This document shows positions 23,818-36,647 of a stretch of DNA of 64,000 nucleotides, piece after piece. The notes beneath the pieces are model-generated. The model did no database searches. It was not told where the DNA came from and saw only the letters and a list, made by a program, of their open reading frames with translations. How positions within the stretch are numbered: position 1 is the first letter of the stretch; the number at the start of each line of letters is the position of its first letter. The DNA is from Loripinus fragilis (taxonomy: Eukaryota; Mollusca; Bivalvia; Lucinida; Lucinidae): assembly GCA_964019695.1 (NCBI GenBank), contig OZ026526.1:9753254-9817253 (forward strand). The letters are read 5' to 3'. A program made the position numbers and the translations under genes.

Positions 23818-23971
23818 CTTTTGGACAGGGTTGGTCACAGTTAGTTCCTACCCATCCATCAGAGCAATTACATACACCAGTACTAGGGTCACATGAGCCG
23901 TGAACACAAGTACATGCATTACTACAGCCAGCTCCCCAGAATCCAGGTGGACAATTGCATGATTCGCCAGA
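23818..23971 (-). CDS. Host gene exon 15: EGF-like repeat
   Basis: Acceptor atacttgtag and donor gtaaag; phase in 0, out 1. It encodes CNCPPGFWGAGCSNACTC, then CDPSTGVCNCSDGWVGTNC. The spacing of eight Cys fits the MEGF type. Confidence 0.87.
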
Positions 23972-24197
23972 CTACAAGTATTTAAGGCATATTGCTTATG
24001 AGGGAATATTCTGTATCTTGAGAAAATAGTACAAACGTATATATTAAAGGCATAATTCACATACATGTGCAACAAACAAGTCCAGTTAGAATGAGTGCCA
24101 TTTCAAAAAGGCTAACGTGTGTTGATTTTGTTTTTAGTCCTGTTTGTGTGATATATTACTTTATCAGTTACCTCTCATATTAACTGAATTGTTGCAC

Positions 24198-24250
24198 GTT
24201 GACCTGATAAACGTTGGCTATCTCACGGCATGTATCTTTATCAGGTCAAC
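24198..24250. repeat. Inverted repeat
   Basis: GTTGACCTGATAAA and TTTATCAGGTCAAC, 14 exact bases with a 25-base spacer; GTTGCAC motifs lie outside. Confidence 0.7.
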
Positions 24251-24614
24251 ATGACGTTGCACTCTTTTAATGACGTTGTCAATAACGTTGAATCGACACG
24301 AAAGTAGAAACTTACGTCATAATCGCTAGTTTGAAGAGTGAACTAACTTGTAAACTGATAAATAGAATACTAGGTCTGCTTCTTTTGATATCCATTTTAA
24401 CAGGCTCAGATTTGAGAATGCATGTTGAATCGCTCAGCCTGGAAAACTTGATATCGAAAGACACTCACCTAGTATTCACTATTTGTGCCCTTTCCAGTCT
24501 GACAAGAAAAAGAGGCCTAGCCCTGAGTTTATAAAACTATTTTCATGCTCAACTCAACTGAGCATGGAAGTTCAAATGCTAATAAATCAAAAATGCTTAA
24601 ACCTGCAATTTGCG

Positions 24615-25255
24615 GTGCCAGGGTACCGCAGATTATAGGCGTGTTTATCTGCACATAGAGATTAGACTCAGCTGTCCATCAAATGCCAGAAATTCAATAT
24701 TGGTTCCACCAGGTTTACTGGGGCTATTTAGCTGCAGGAGAGGTCAGTTTGCTTTATATATTAGGTAATCAGTTGTTTCCTATTACCTGCAGAAGAATGA
24801 GAATTTCTGAATATATTTTAGAAAGAGCTATTTATTATAATTTTATCAATATCTGACCTTGTATATTTAATTAGATAACTCCTTGATAAAATGGCTCAAC
24901 TTCATTGTGAAAAAACATGCCATGGCACCAGCTAGGTCATTCAGGGGACAGCTCATTCTCATAATCAGGTTGAACTTATAAAAAACATAATGCTTCACTT
25001 AATTATTGTAAGCAACTGAAACAGTACTATAAAGCTTTCAATTATATGACAAAAACTTATTTCATGGAAACAAAATTTTGCACCTATTTGATAAGCGTAG
25101 AATAAAAATCCAAAAGACCATTAGTTACCATTACAATCCCCATTAATAGTGGCATCCCCTTGACATGTCTTGACCTTTTTGTATCCTCGGGGATTTATCT
25201 CCCGCCAAATTCTATTGAATTTCCAGTTGTGTGTGACAAAAGCATTATTTTGGAA
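24615..25255. other. Intron sequence, nothing recognised
   Basis: No coding or repeat signal I can support. Confidence 0.5.
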
Positions 25256-25260
25256 TACTA

Positions 25261-27271
25261 CGAGGGTCATCCAATAAGTTCTGACAATGGTCTCATATCT
25301 CAGAAACTGTTATTGTAATCAGAATTCTATTACCCATTGCATGTGGCCGTGGGTGTTGCCTATTCATGTTGGAAATTTGGAATTTTCATCACGAGCTGAT
25401 CTTATGCTATACAAAGGATCTCGGACAGTCTTAATGAAGGATTGCCCATAAAATGACCAGAGAAAAGTTTCAACGAAAATGATATTTTTTCTATGAAAAA
25501 GATAGTAGGTTCAACCCTTGACCTATCCACAAAAGCCGTTTTCTCATTGGACAAGTACCAATTGAAAAATATGGGTTGAAAACTCCGTTTTTGCTATTCA
25601 ACATATAGAAAATAGAAAACGTTTTACTGAGGTGCTTTCCCCCCGTGACCAAACTGATCCTTTTGGATACAGTTGTAGTTTTACATTTCACACATCATAT
25701 AAAAACGGCGTGTTTGGTCACGGGGGGGAACGCGGTCAAAATGCTCAAAAACACTTTATTATAAAAACTTATTAGAAACTTATTTTGTAAAAACCTGTAG
25801 GTAAATATCAATTTGCAATGGCATATATCAGGGCTTTAGTTATGAGTGCTTACAAAGAAATTAATTGTCTCATTTTTTGACCAAAACATTATGTTGTGGG
25901 TACTAAAAGGAACCGTCGCAATGAGACGGTTCTTTTAAGCACCAAAATTATAGGTTAAATCTGATGTGTAAGAAAATATTACGATTTTACGCTGAAAACT
26001 GTGCTTATCTAGACTATGATTTATACAGTATATAGATATGATACACCTCAGTGCACAAGTCGCACTGGTTGAACTCGGAATATTACAGGTAATAGTCAAA
26101 AGTAATTGACAGCACACTTCTTTAGACGAAACAATGCAATCTTCTCAACCCGAATTTTATGCAAACACAGCACTTTCATCTCAAGTTTTATGCCGCAAAC
26201 ATTATGTTAATATGTATTTAGGTGAATACTCAACGAAACTTTGACTTTCTGTGAAATAAAATTTGGTCATAAAAAATACCCCCACCCCCTAATTCCTAAA
26301 GTCCTGGCATAATTATGCAATATTTTCAAATTTTTTTTATTTTATTAGATGCACTAAATGTAAGGGTTTAATTTAAGCACAAAACTATAGTTGTCAGTTA
26401 TGCATTATGCTAGCCACAGGCTGTCAAAATTTGGGCAGATTGAATAGGAAACTGTCCGAGGTCCTTTGTAGACAACACTGTGAGAGTCCATGGCCATGAA
26501 AAATCACGCTTTTAACTAATTTCTGCTGGGGGTAGAGTTAGATAAATATGCAGTATGTTTCTTTGGAAAGTTATATTAGTGGTTGGTGATGTTGACTGAA
26601 TACACAATTGACCCATAAAAGCAAATGCCACAATGACATTAACCTAGTTGCTTGGAACATTCTTGGTTGCTAGGCAACAACAGAAAACTACATTTTTGCC
26701 TCACTTCAAGCGTTAATTATAAAATAGTACATTTTGAACACTTAATAAAAGCCATTACGATCAATTTGGGTATTAATAGATACATGTTTTGATAAATTTG
26801 ATCTATAGTCTTCTTAAACCATGGAAAATATTAATTTTCAATAAATGCTATATACCAAATATAAAACACTATTAGTACAACCCATTTTTAAGTCAAATAT
26901 TTCTTGCAAAATCGGTGATACGTCATAAGCAAAATCTTGCTAACGCCACAGTCGCAAGCTAAACCATTATCTATGACGTCCAGAATCAACATACATAATG
27001 TCCTTATTTATTTATATTAAAAGTTTTAAAGATGAGTTTGTAATTGTTTAGAAATTAAGGCATGTATATCGTATATAGTGTCCCGTCCATGACCCTTTAC
27101 CTTGTGTTCTTTAGTTGCCTAGCAACCATTGCGAGTGCAACATGAAAACTATTTGAACAAATGATTCAATTTCCTATATTCTAAAAAACATGTGAAGATA
27201 ATTGAAACACGTCCTAGAGAAATAGGTTTTGTTTTATGGGGTCATTGTCAGAACTTATTGGATGACCCTCG
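25261..27271. mobile_element. Mariner-like inverted-repeat element
   Basis: CGAGGGTCATCCAATAAGTT at the left and its inverse at the right agree over about 29 bases (to CTGACAATG), with TA on both sides (25259-25260, 27272-27273). TA duplication and a CGAGGG.. end fit the mariner group. It is 2.0 kb, longer than usual for mariner, and holds a nested hAT-like MITE; I see no transposase frame. Inner inverted pieces (25402-25424 with 26450-26472) suggest a composite or foldback history. Confidence 0.7.
25829..26022. mobile_element. hAT-like MITE, copy 3, nested in the mariner-like element
   Basis: CAGGGCTTTAGTTATGAG start and the shared centre AACCGTCGCAATGAGACGGT. It lies inside 25261-27271, so it inserted later than that element. 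Confidence 0.65.
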
Positions 27272-27530
27272 TATTATATTTACTGTAATTCATACTTGGA
27301 TATACAAAAATATTGAAACAAAACACTAATTCTGAAATGAAATGGAAAGTAATGTGGGGAAGCTCAGGGGTTGAAGCCAGGTAGGAATTCTTTTGTACAC
27401 TACCTTTTTTTCATTTTTATTTTGAGAACAGTCTTTTCCTATGCAAATAAGCCTTGTCATACAGTTTGAAATGACCTCGCTCAGTTTGTCTTGTTTAAGT
27501 ATGCAAAAAAAGTTAGTAATTTACTGCTAT

Positions 27531-27738
27531 ACTCTTTACTTGGAAATGTCGTCTGCTGATAACCTTTGCAAACAGTTTTGACCCAGTGTGGCTCGGATTA
27601 AATGTCAGGCCTGATCCGGATCCAAACTGCTTGACAGCTGGATCATTTTCCTGAGAGATTTTTTTGAAAATACTTTTTTAAAAGACAAAAATCAGCAGAC
27701 GACAAAAAACAATGAAAATTATACTAAAAGTAAAGAGT
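27531..27738. mobile_element. ACTCTTTAC MITE
   Basis: ACTCTTTACTTGGAAATGTCG and inverse ...AAAAGTAAAGAGT, with GTCGTCTGCTGAT inverted as ATCAGCAGACGAC. A weaker relative is seen at about 41768-41915 (ends in TGCAAAGAGTT). Confidence 0.65.
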
Positions 27739-27739
27739 T

Positions 27740-28285
27740 TAAGGCATTTTTTTAAATTCCAAATGAATACTATAAATTCTGTTTTAATCAATTGAATGGT
27801 ATGTGTTTTAATGATTTTCCTTGAGCAATAAAACAGCAATAAGATCTAAAGCATTGATGTAATCAGTGAAAGGGATTATGACCTGGTAACCTGCCACAGC
27901 AATGAATGCTATCAGCTGTGTAGTGATACTTCAAGCACATGTATTTGTTTACAATCAGGGGTCATGACATTTCATGAATAATAAGCTCCTCTCGGGAAAT
28001 TCAAAATTTGACATTTGAGAAAAAAAACTCTTTTTTTCAGAAAAGCATTTTAAACACAATTTTTGCAAAAACTCCTGCTGTAGAATCGATTCACATATGA
28101 GTGTCCACCCAGACACCAACTTTGAAGTAAGTGCATTAGGTAAAATCTAAGAAATCCTCAAAAACATCTCTCTGATGTGAAGCATGTTTGAAATTGCATG
28201 GAATTAGCATAAAGCGCCATCATGTGGCTTTTATACTCCAGTTGCAGGTTTGAAAATAAACTCTTTAGGCGTTCAGATGCTCAGA
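27740..28285. other. Intron sequence, nothing recognised
   Basis: AT-rich, no family matched. Confidence 0.5.
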
Positions 28286-28294
28286 TGTTGTATT

Positions 28295-28370
28295 TATGAT
28301 GGTTATAAATATTAAATTGCCAACAATTGTTGGCATTTTAACATTTATGAGCAGGATAAATTTCGTGCTC
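28295..28370. mobile_element. Core of the ATGCTCAACTC MITE
   Basis: ATTGCCAACAATTGTTGGCA with TTTTAACATTTATGAGCAGG beside it, as in 30880-30930. Confidence 0.5.
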
Positions 28371-28645
28371 ATAACCTCGCGCTAGGATGCTTGAGTTGCC
28401 TTAATTGTAGTCTTGCTTCCTCGTGAAACTATCTATCTGTTTGTATTTGTTTTTGTTTTTTTATTTACAGTAATCACTTGTTATTACTGTGTATTTTGGG
28501 AGACTCGTCAATTATGCTAAACAGAAAGCTGCATGCCTAAGACAGGCAGGCAAATGTAGTATTTATAACAATGTTTCATGGATCTTTAAAAATGCTGGTT
28601 ACAGCTTCAATAATAAGCAATTTTAAATAGTAATCAATATCTTAC

Positions 28646-28798
28646 CTTACAAATACAGGAACCATCTACTGTGGAGCATATACCAGAAGGACATCGAGTA
28701 CAAATACTTTGACACTGGTTACCATAGCTACCTGTTGGACATGGTGTTTCACACTGAAGTCCTATGAACCCAGGTGGACAGAGACATTTGCCAGTTTG
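28646..28798 (-). CDS. Host gene exon 14: EGF-like repeats
   Basis: Acceptor tttatttcag and donor gtaaga; phase 0 in and out, 51 residues. It encodes GKCLCPPGFIGLQCETPCPT, then CQSICTRCPSGICSTVDGSC. This is one of two symmetric phase 0 exons, so it could be skipped or duplicated without a frameshift. Confidence 0.87.
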
Positions 28799-29629
28799 CT
28801 GAAATAAATAATCACCAATGTATGATAGTATGGTGATCGAGCATCTTAACTAGTCAGGTTGAAATCCTTTATACTATAGAGCCTCTAACATGATGAAAAA
28901 TTGTCATAAAACAAGCATTTTTTATCGTTGACTGGTCAAAATATAAATTATTCATATAAGCTTTATTAGCACTAATGTCTATTTCTGTACTTTATTTTCG
29001 TAATGTAATGGTCTGTTTAATGTAATGCAATATGGCTAGGTATATCTACCCTAACTAAATAATGTATAAAGCAGTCAAACAAAGAAGACAAGCTAGAGGT
29101 TTGGCCAGTACAATATGAAAAACCTTTGTATATATGGTTAACCCCTAAATGGATATTTTTACAAACAGTGAAGACCAAGGGCAGACTTGATTTAACTGTT
29201 CTCTTTACTCCTTCCACTCCGAACAGGCAAAACAGAAATCAAGTGCCCTGGAACACCTGTGCTGGCAAACACGGGATATCTCCATCTTCCAAGGTGGTGC
29301 AGACAGAACAGTCACGTGACCTGTTCCAAAATAAAATGGCGGAGCACTGAATGTACTGCACTGAGATATTTTTTCAGGCTTTCGCGATAGGTTCTGATAA
29401 TTATTTATATTGAAAAAATATGGTCATTGGTAAAATGGATAGAAAGCATGTATTTTGTCATTCTTTTTTATTCTTCTTGGCAATCGGATTGTGTTATTTT
29501 TTCTTAATTCAAACAGATATCGCTTGATATACTCCAGAGTACTCCAAGATGCCCAGTTTTGCTTGTTTTAGATGGCTGTTCTGGCGTACTACGCGTACTC
29601 TAAAATTGCTAAATCAAGTCCGCCCCAAG

Positions 29630-29824
29630 TTGAAATGTCGCATAATGTGGCATTTCATCAGGGTCTAGACACTGTTTGTTAAAGTAAAAAAGATATTTAA
29701 ACCAAAAAAATAATATGTTTTAAAATTATAACCTGACTTCTCTCAATATGTACAATGGACTATTCCAAATGTGTTGTATCAAACCAAAAGGAAGAATCCA
29801 TTAATAGTATACAAAGGGTTAAAA
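29630..29824. mobile_element. CTTTGTATACTGG MITE, reversed
   Basis: GAAATGTCGCATAATGTGGC core at the left and GTATACAAAGGGTTA at the right; reverse orientation. Confidence 0.55.
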
Positions 29825-30046
29825 AGGATTTGCTTTCTCTATCAAGATGGTGATCTTGTATTTGCTTATTATATTTTTTTTATAAAAGCAAGTATGTATG
29901 GCTATAACATGTCATAATCATATAGGTACCAGTTTTCATTTCCTTTTTGACAACATTTGCGGTCCATGTTGGAACAACAACCTCTATTCCTGGATGGCAG
30001 AATAATAATCACAGATATCCTGATCCAATTTTTCAGAAAACTAGGT

Positions 30047-30325
30047 CCGTTCTAAGGCGGTGGTTCTGTTGTTGTTGACTTTTTGTTTATTGTTACTCCC
30101 ATTGTGGGAGTCTGTAATTGTTCTATGTTTTGTTGTACGTTACTTTGTGTCCATTCTAGTATTGCAATCATCTTGATGGGGAAGAGAGAGCTGATTGCTT
30201 TGCTTAATTTGTCTTCCTGGTGTCTTGTGATGGTTGAGCGGCTCTTCCTCGTGGTGCCACGGGGTTGTCTGCTGTTTGTGATTGTGGTATTTCCTGATCA
30301 TACTCACTTACTATTTTTTACTGTA
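30047..30325 (+). mobile_element. GGCGGTGGTTCTG repeat, best copy
   Basis: CGTTCTAAGGCGGTGGTTCTG to TTTCCTGATCATACTCACTT, about 279 bases, close to the copy at 9968. It ends 45 bases from exon 13. Confidence 0.55.
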
Positions 30326-30370
30326 ATCAAGTTAACTTTTTTTACAGGTCTAAATATTAAACTTACTTAC

Positions 30371-30563
30371 CGCATCACATACAGAATTATGTAAGCATGG
30401 ACACAGATTCTTACAATTTTCTCCATAGAAACCCTGGCTACAGGTCGTTTCACAGGTGTAACCTTCGAAACCAGGAAGACAATTGCAGGCACCATTGATA
30501 GCACTACATGATGATGTTTGATTCATAACACAAGAACATTTACCCATACAGTCAGTACCGTAA
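30371..30563 (-). CDS. Host gene exon 13: two EGF-like repeats
   Basis: Acceptor tttatttcag and donor gtaagt; phase in 2, out 0. This is the longest exon here. It encodes YGTDCMGKCSCV, GACNCLPGFEGYTCETTC, then GFYGENCKNLCPCLHNSVC. Two in-frame Asn-x-Thr/Ser sites (NQTS, HNSV) could carry glycans if the protein is secreted. Confidence 0.87.
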
Positions 30564-30827
30564 CTGAAATAAATATACATCAATGATTGTTGTTTTCACT
30601 TTTCAGTCACTTCATTATTAATATGGTTTTATCATTCATCAGGTATGTGAAAAACAATGTAGATTTTAATCAGCTGGTTTTCTAAGAAGTGTTATCTGAA
30701 CAAACAAAACTGTTTGTTAAACAATGATATTTTAAGTGCACAGTGTGTCTGATATAGGTATAACATTTTTAAGTTTTAGAAAGCTCATTGAAGCCTGTAC
30801 GAGTATGTATCCTGGCACCTAGGTTAT

Positions 30828-31045
30828 AAAACTTTTTCTATGCTCAACTCAGCTGAGCGATAAATTTATCCTGCTCATAAATGTTAAAATGTCAACAATT
30901 GTTGGCATTTTAACATTTATTAGCAAGATTCATACAACATGTGAGAGACTTAAACCAAGAAACTTCTCATTTGTTGGTATTTTAGTTTTTATGAGCAGTT
31001 GAAAGTTGAACTGAGCATGGAAATTTATTATAACCTAGAGGCTCG
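30828..31045. mobile_element. ATGCTCAACTC MITE with palindromic core
   Basis: CTTTTTCTATGCTCAACTCA and the inverse (TTGAACTGAGCATGGAAA) are the ends; the core 30880-30919 is an almost perfect palindrome around CAACAATTGTTG. Related pieces at 24537-24600 and 28295-28370. Confidence 0.65.
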
Positions 31046-31292
31046 ATCGCCATTGTCTTGAGGGTCTCAATTATAATTGAGTAAGTTTGCAACATGTATG
31101 GAAGCACAGTTCAAGTGGTAAAGCATGAGATGAAAAGTAGCAAAATGAGGTTGGTGTTTCAATTAATAAATTCATCACTTTCCTTTGAGACAGCTTGCAA
31201 AAGACAACCGCCCGCTTCAGTTACATGCTGAAAGATGGCAAACCTTTTTTCAAAAGCTTATACTTGTTATTTATGGCGGTCAAAATTGATAC

Positions 31293-31438
31293 CTTGAATA
31301 TGGACATTGTATATCACACATTTCTCCAATGAAACCAGGCCCACATTGGCATTCTCCAGTCATGTGATCACAACCAAAACCATTCTCACAGAGACACTTC
31401 TTATGACAACCTTGGCCCCATGTTCCGAATGGACACAT
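31293..31438 (-). CDS. Host gene exon 12: EGF-like repeat
   Basis: Acceptor tttttcatag and donor gtatca; phase in 0, out 2. It encodes MCPFGTWGQGCHKKCLCENG, then GECQCGPGFIGEMC and DIQCPYS. Confidence 0.86.
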
Positions 31439-31828
31439 CTATGAAAAATATCAGACACATACATAAAATACATCATAGAACAAGTAGATGGCATTTATGT
31501 CCATTTAGCACCAATAAGTATCTAATTCACTGAATAACCTGACCACCTACATGTTTTAACCAGGACCTATATGGCTAAAAGACACAATGTATAGTAGTTG
31601 ATAGTGTTTCACACCAAACTGATAATATATTCTAAATCATTTCAGCAGGCACCAACACAGACAACCTAAATGGTTAACAGATTATGACAGCAAATATATC
31701 AAAGAATATATTCTACTTCAGGTTAGCAGATATATTCTGATCCTTTGCATGGACGAGTTTTGATTGTTCTGTTGTTTCAACTTGAGTAAATATTTTAATT
31801 GGGGTGTCTATTAATGTTAAAGAAATAC

Positions 31829-31912
31829 CTTCTCTCACACACCTGTTCCCAATGTATCCTGGTCCACACTGTCATTGACCTGTGTCAGAATCATAAAACT
31901 GTCCATTGCTAC
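31829..31912 (-). pseudogene. Decayed duplicate of exon 11
   Basis: About 80 bases match the 3' part of exon 11 (CGPGYIGN is still readable), but a TGA lies in the frame and one EGF Cys codon is changed to Tyr. No acceptor is seen at its upstream side. It lies in the intron between exons 11 and 12, so it arose by local exon duplication. Confidence 0.75.
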
Positions 31913-32287
31913 GCACTTATGAAAAGTACTGATTTTTTCACTGCACTCGAAATAGATTTGGTATATACCAAAACAAATTAAACATTCTTTTTACTTATAC
32001 TCACCAAAATTTTCAAAAGCACAACCTAATCATTTCTCTGGTTGTTACTTGTTTGATTTGACTGTTCCAGTGTGTTTATTTGGTATAACACTGGCGAAAA
32101 CCTAGCAAATGACTTTGAATTATATTTAAACGAATGAAATGTAAAAAATAAGCATTTAAAGAAGGTCTATTGAGTGTGACTTAAAATAGACGTCTACGCT
32201 ACACCAGGCTAACAGTGACGTCAGTATGTTTGGTGTTGACGTCACAACATGTGTCGCCTTATTTCTGAAAAAGTCCTCCACTTTAAA

Positions 32288-32395
32288 GTAAGTAAGGGTG
32301 CAAATATCAGGAATCGATACAATCAAGTACCCCACCTGACTCAGGATACCAATGGGAAAGTGACAAACTCACAGTTATACACCACAAATGAGAAA
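32288..32395 (-). mobile_element. GGCGGTACTTCTTTTG repeat, truncated
   Basis: GTAAGGGTGCAAATATCAGG to CCACAAATGAG only. Shorter 3' pieces at 23195-23245 and 46150-46205. Confidence 0.5.
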
Positions 32396-32719
32396 ACCCT
32401 TTGAAAAATGTCCCAGTTCCAAAATTGTGACCGTTCTTTCTACAGTTATCGTATTTTTTCACTACAATATTTTTTCACTGCAGAAAAACACCAGTTTTAT
32501 TCATATTGATGCGCATTGAATACATTGAAATATAAGAAATAAAAACAGTCAATAAGCAATGCTTATTAGATACCCCCCACACAGTGAAAAGTGAAGAACT
32601 TACATTTTGGCAAGTGATAGTTCAAACCGTCAGACCTTAGTTTTGAAAACAATATTTCAGTAGAATCTGTGCAAATGAGCTTAAAGCTTGCAATCTGGAA
32701 CATTTGTTAAGATTAAATC

Positions 32720-34640
32720 CACATTATACTCACACCTGAAAGCTTAATATATCAGAGCTTATATCCGAAAAATAGTGTAAGTTCTCAAAGAATTAGATGT
32801 CATTTTATCAAAATATATTTTTTCAACCGGACACCTTCATGCATATGTTCAATGTGTCTATAATGTATAGGCAAAATATCCAATTGCTCCATCAAAAGTT
32901 ATGGTGGGAGAGGAATGGCCCATGAAGGCATTATCTATGCATATACAAAAACCATATCAAAGCTTATATCATAAAAAATGTCTAAGTTCCCACAGCTGTC
33001 ATTTTATCACAAAAATAATTTTTAAACCATACTCATTCATACATAAGTTCAATGTGTCCATATTGTATAGGCAAAGTATCAAATTTCTCCATTAAAAGCT
33101 TTGGTAGGAGTTGATCAACCCATGAAGGCACCATCTATGCATATACAAAAGCCTTATAAGGGTAAAATTGTCTAAGCTCTCACAGCTGTTATTTTTTCAA
33201 AAATTATTTTTTTCTGAACAAAACTCCTTCATGCATATGTTTTTATGTCTACATTGCATAAGTATCAAATTGCTCCATCACAAGCTGTTGTAGGAGTTGA
33301 TTGGCCCATGAAGGCACTATGGATGCATATATAAAAGCCTTATTAGGGAAAAGTGTCTACGTTCTCACACCTAGCATTTTGTAAAAGAATATTTTTTCTG
33401 TGCCCAACTCCTTCATGCATATGTTCAATGTGTTTCAATTGTAAGGCAAAAGTATCAAATCGCTCCATCAAAAGCTGCAGTAGGGGAAGATTGGCCCATT
33501 AAGGCACTATCTATGCATATACAAAAGCGATATCAAAACTTATCTCTAAAAAAAGTGTTTAAGTTCCCACAGCTGTCGTTTTATCAAAAATGAAAAAAAT
33601 AAACCATACTCATTCATACATAAGTTCAATGTGTCCATATTGTATAGGCAAAGTATCAAATTGCGCCATTAAAAGCTGTGGTGGGAGTTGATCAGCCCAT
33701 GAAGGCGGCATCGATGCATATACGAAAGCCTTATAAGGGGAAAATTGTCTAAGTTCTCACAGCTGTTATTTTTTCAAAAAAAGTTTTTTTTCTGAACCAA
33801 ACTCCTTCATGCATATGTTCATATGTCTGCATTGTATTGGCAAGTATCAAATCGCTCCATCACAATCTGTTGTAGGAGTTGATTGGTCAATGAAGGCACT
33901 ATCTGTCCATATATAAAAGCCTTATTAGGGACAAATTGTCCCAAGTTCTCACAGCTGTCATTCTGTCAAAAATTATTTTATCTAAATCAAACTTCCTAAT
34001 GCATATGTTCAATGTGTTTAAATTGTATAGGCAAAGTATCAAATTGTTCCAACAAAAGCTATTGAAGAAATTGATCGGCCCATGAAAGTACTATTTATGC
34101 ATATACAAAAGCCTTATTAGGGAGAAAATATTCAAGATCTCATAGCTGTCATTTTCTAAAAAAAAATCAAAACCAAACTCCTTCATGCATATGTTCAATG
34201 TGTCTACATTGTATAGGCAAAGTATCAAATTGCTCCATCGAAAGCTGTGGTAGGAGTCGGTCGGTCCATGAAGGCACCATCTATGCATATGCAAAAGCCT
34301 TATTAGGTTAAATTGTCTAAGTTCTGGCAGCTGTCATTTTATTAAAAATTATTTTTTCTTAACTAAACTTCTTCATGCATCTGTTCAATGTGTCTTAATT
34401 GTATAGGTAAAGTATCAAATTGTTCCATCAAAAGCTGTGGTAAAAAGCTGATCGGCCCATGAAGGCACCATTTATTCATATACAAAAACCTTATTAGGGG
34501 AAAATTGTCGAAGTTCTCACAGCTGTCATTTTGTCAAAAAAAATCTAAACCAAACTCCTTCATTCATATGTCCAATGTGTCTAGATTGTATAGGCAAAGT
34601 ATCAAATTGTTTCATCAAAAGCTGTGGTAGAAGTTGGTCA
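32720..34640. repeat. Degenerate tandem array C, units about 190-200 bases
   Basis: About ten units share CTCCTTCATGCATATGTTCA, GTATAGGCAAAGTATCAAAT, TGCTCCATCAAAAGCTGTGG, CATGAAGGCACCATCTATG and TTCTCACAGCTGTCATTTT. The tail GACACACTGACACATGGACA follows at 34848. Confidence 0.8.
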
Positions 34641-34931
34641 GCTCGTGTATGGACTAAAATAGCATAAGCATAAACCCCTATATAAAAAGCCATTTATAAC
34701 TACAAAGGGAAATAAATCTTATAGAATTGGCCCCTAGCCCTTACTTTTTTGTTTAAAGTATTTGTCTTGTAAATATGTTTGCAAAGTTTAATGAAATTTT
34801 AGCAATAACTCGTCAAGATATTAAGGCAACAAAACGTTACGGAAGGATGGACACACTGACACATGGACACAGGGATGCACAGATGCAGCGACGGACAATG
34901 TGAAAACAGAATATCTACCACAAACTAATTT

Positions 34932-34943
34932 GGGGGGGGGGGG
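34932..34943. repeat. Poly-G tract
   Basis: 12 G, close to the donor of exon 11; it reads as C12 in the transcript. Confidence 0.95.
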
Positions 34944-34959
34944 ATACAACAATACTTAC

Positions 34960-35099
34960 TCTTGCACACTTGTTCCCAATGTATCCTGGTCCACACTGAC
35001 AAAGGCCTGTGACAGAATCACAAAACTGACCATTGCAATCACAATCCAGCTCACAGTCCTGACCATAATTGTATGGATCACACCGCTCAAAACAAGATG
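34960..35099 (-). CDS. Host gene exon 11: EGF-like repeat
   Basis: Acceptor tatcttatag and donor gtaagt; phase in 1, out 0. It encodes CFERCDPYNYGQDCELDCDC, then CDSVTGLCQCGPGYIGNKC. A decayed copy of its 3' part lies at about 31829-31912. A 12-base G run sits 17 bases beyond the donor. Confidence 0.87.
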
Positions 35100-35785
35100 C
35101 TATAAGATAAAAAAAAATACATCAGTTATATTTGTATGATATGAGACAAAATAATTCATCTAATCTTGTTTAGTTTCAATACGTCAGGCTAAAATAAAGA
35201 TAAAACCAAATATACGAAGGAAGATCTAATAATACTTGGTCTCTAGCGACTAGATTTTAAAGTGAATAGTCCGCATGAGCACTCCCTTGCAGTGCCTTGG
35301 TTGGTCTGTGATCTGTTATTATGGCATTTCCTGGTCATATGCCTTGCTATTTGTATACTTAAAGGAGCATAAAACCACAATTATTTGCTAATAGAAATGT
35401 CGTATCGAGGATCTTACATGAGTGTTCATGTTTTATTGAATTTATTTATGGAAAAAAGAGATAAAATGTAAGGCTTGCTGATTCCATATATATTTTGCTA
35501 TTCCTGGAGATAAGACTAGCCTTTATCAACTAATAACCACAAACATAATTACAATAGATGAGTAAATGCATTTTCAAATTTGTTAAAATATACATAAAAC
35601 ACCTCTTTTTATAATTCCAATATGTTTCCAGATCTGGTGCATTATCTAAATCTCAATGGCTCAAGGTACATCATCCTGGAACACATTTCATGATCCCCAA
35701 AATGTTTAATCCATTGGTGTTTGGCTGTAGGTGGATGATAGAAATTATTAATATTGTTATCTAAATAGGCAAATTTGATACATAC

Positions 35786-35934
35786 GTAATTTATAACCAG
35801 GATTACACTGGCATTGACCATCCTCTGGAGCACATGATCCATGATAGCAGCTACAAGTTTTATTGCAATCGATTCCATATTTATTTTGTGGACATGGAAA
35901 TTGGCATTCTAATCCTGTCCAACCTGGTCGACAT
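35786..35934 (-). CDS. Host gene exon 10: EGF-like repeats
   Basis: Acceptor cccttttag and donor gtatgt; phase in 2, out 1. It encodes CRPGWTGLECQFPCPQNKYG, then CNKTCSCYHGSC and DGQCQCNPGY. The Cys spacing is that of MEGF-type laminin-like EGF repeats. Confidence 0.87.
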
Positions 35935-36304
35935 CTAAAAGGGATTTAGATGAAATTAGGAATGAATACAACCATGCGCTGATCAAGAGGAGGAGACAGG
36001 GAGTCTGGACCCCCTAGGAGATCAGGCTATGATCTGGTTGCAAGCGAGACGCCATTTCAATGGTCTGCTTTGAATATTTGTACAGACCCCCTCTCCTGTT
36101 GTAAAAATGATGGCTAAAGCAATTAAAAATTACCACAAAACGCTTCTGAACTTTGAACCTCCCACCCACTCCACCCTGAAAAACTTTTTGATCTGCGCAT
36201 GACACCACTTTTTGTTAAAATAATAAATTCAGTTTTCCGTACCTCTGACTATCTGTGAGTCATACACTCTTTATTGTTTCATCATAGTATTTAATGCAAT
36301 TGAT

Positions 36305-36510
36305 AGATAGGAGTGCAGTGGCTCAGTTGTAGAGTGCTTAACTCGAGACCAAAGGGCCGCGGGTTTGAATCTCACTGCCGTCACTGCATTGAGTCCTTGA
36401 GCAAGAACATTAATCCTAGCTTAGTACTGGTTCAACCTAGGAAGACCCATCCCTATAAAACTGAAAAATTGTTAATGGGACGTAAAGAATCAAATCAAAC
36501 AAAACAAAAC
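36305..36510 (+). mobile_element. tRNA-derived SINE
   Basis: An A box-like TGGCTCAGTTGTAGAGTGC and a B box-like GGGTTTGAATCTC are 35 bases apart, then GTCCTTGAGCAAGAACATTA, a motif seen in many animal SINEs, and an AC-rich tail (AATCAAACAAAACAAAACAA). Confidence 0.75.
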
Positions 36511-36647
36511 AATCGATTGTTGCTCTGTAATGATACAGTCCATCAGTAAGAAAGCCTCAACATGAACTTAATTTATTTTGCATTTTAACCTCAGTAGAAT
36601 CTAGGGCGAGGATTGTCCTTGTTATTTTATGTGGCTTTTACTGATTC

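Noticed and set aside
36313..36400. Possible tRNA gene
   Set aside because: A and B boxes are present, but the stems do not form a cloverleaf and a SINE body and tail follow.
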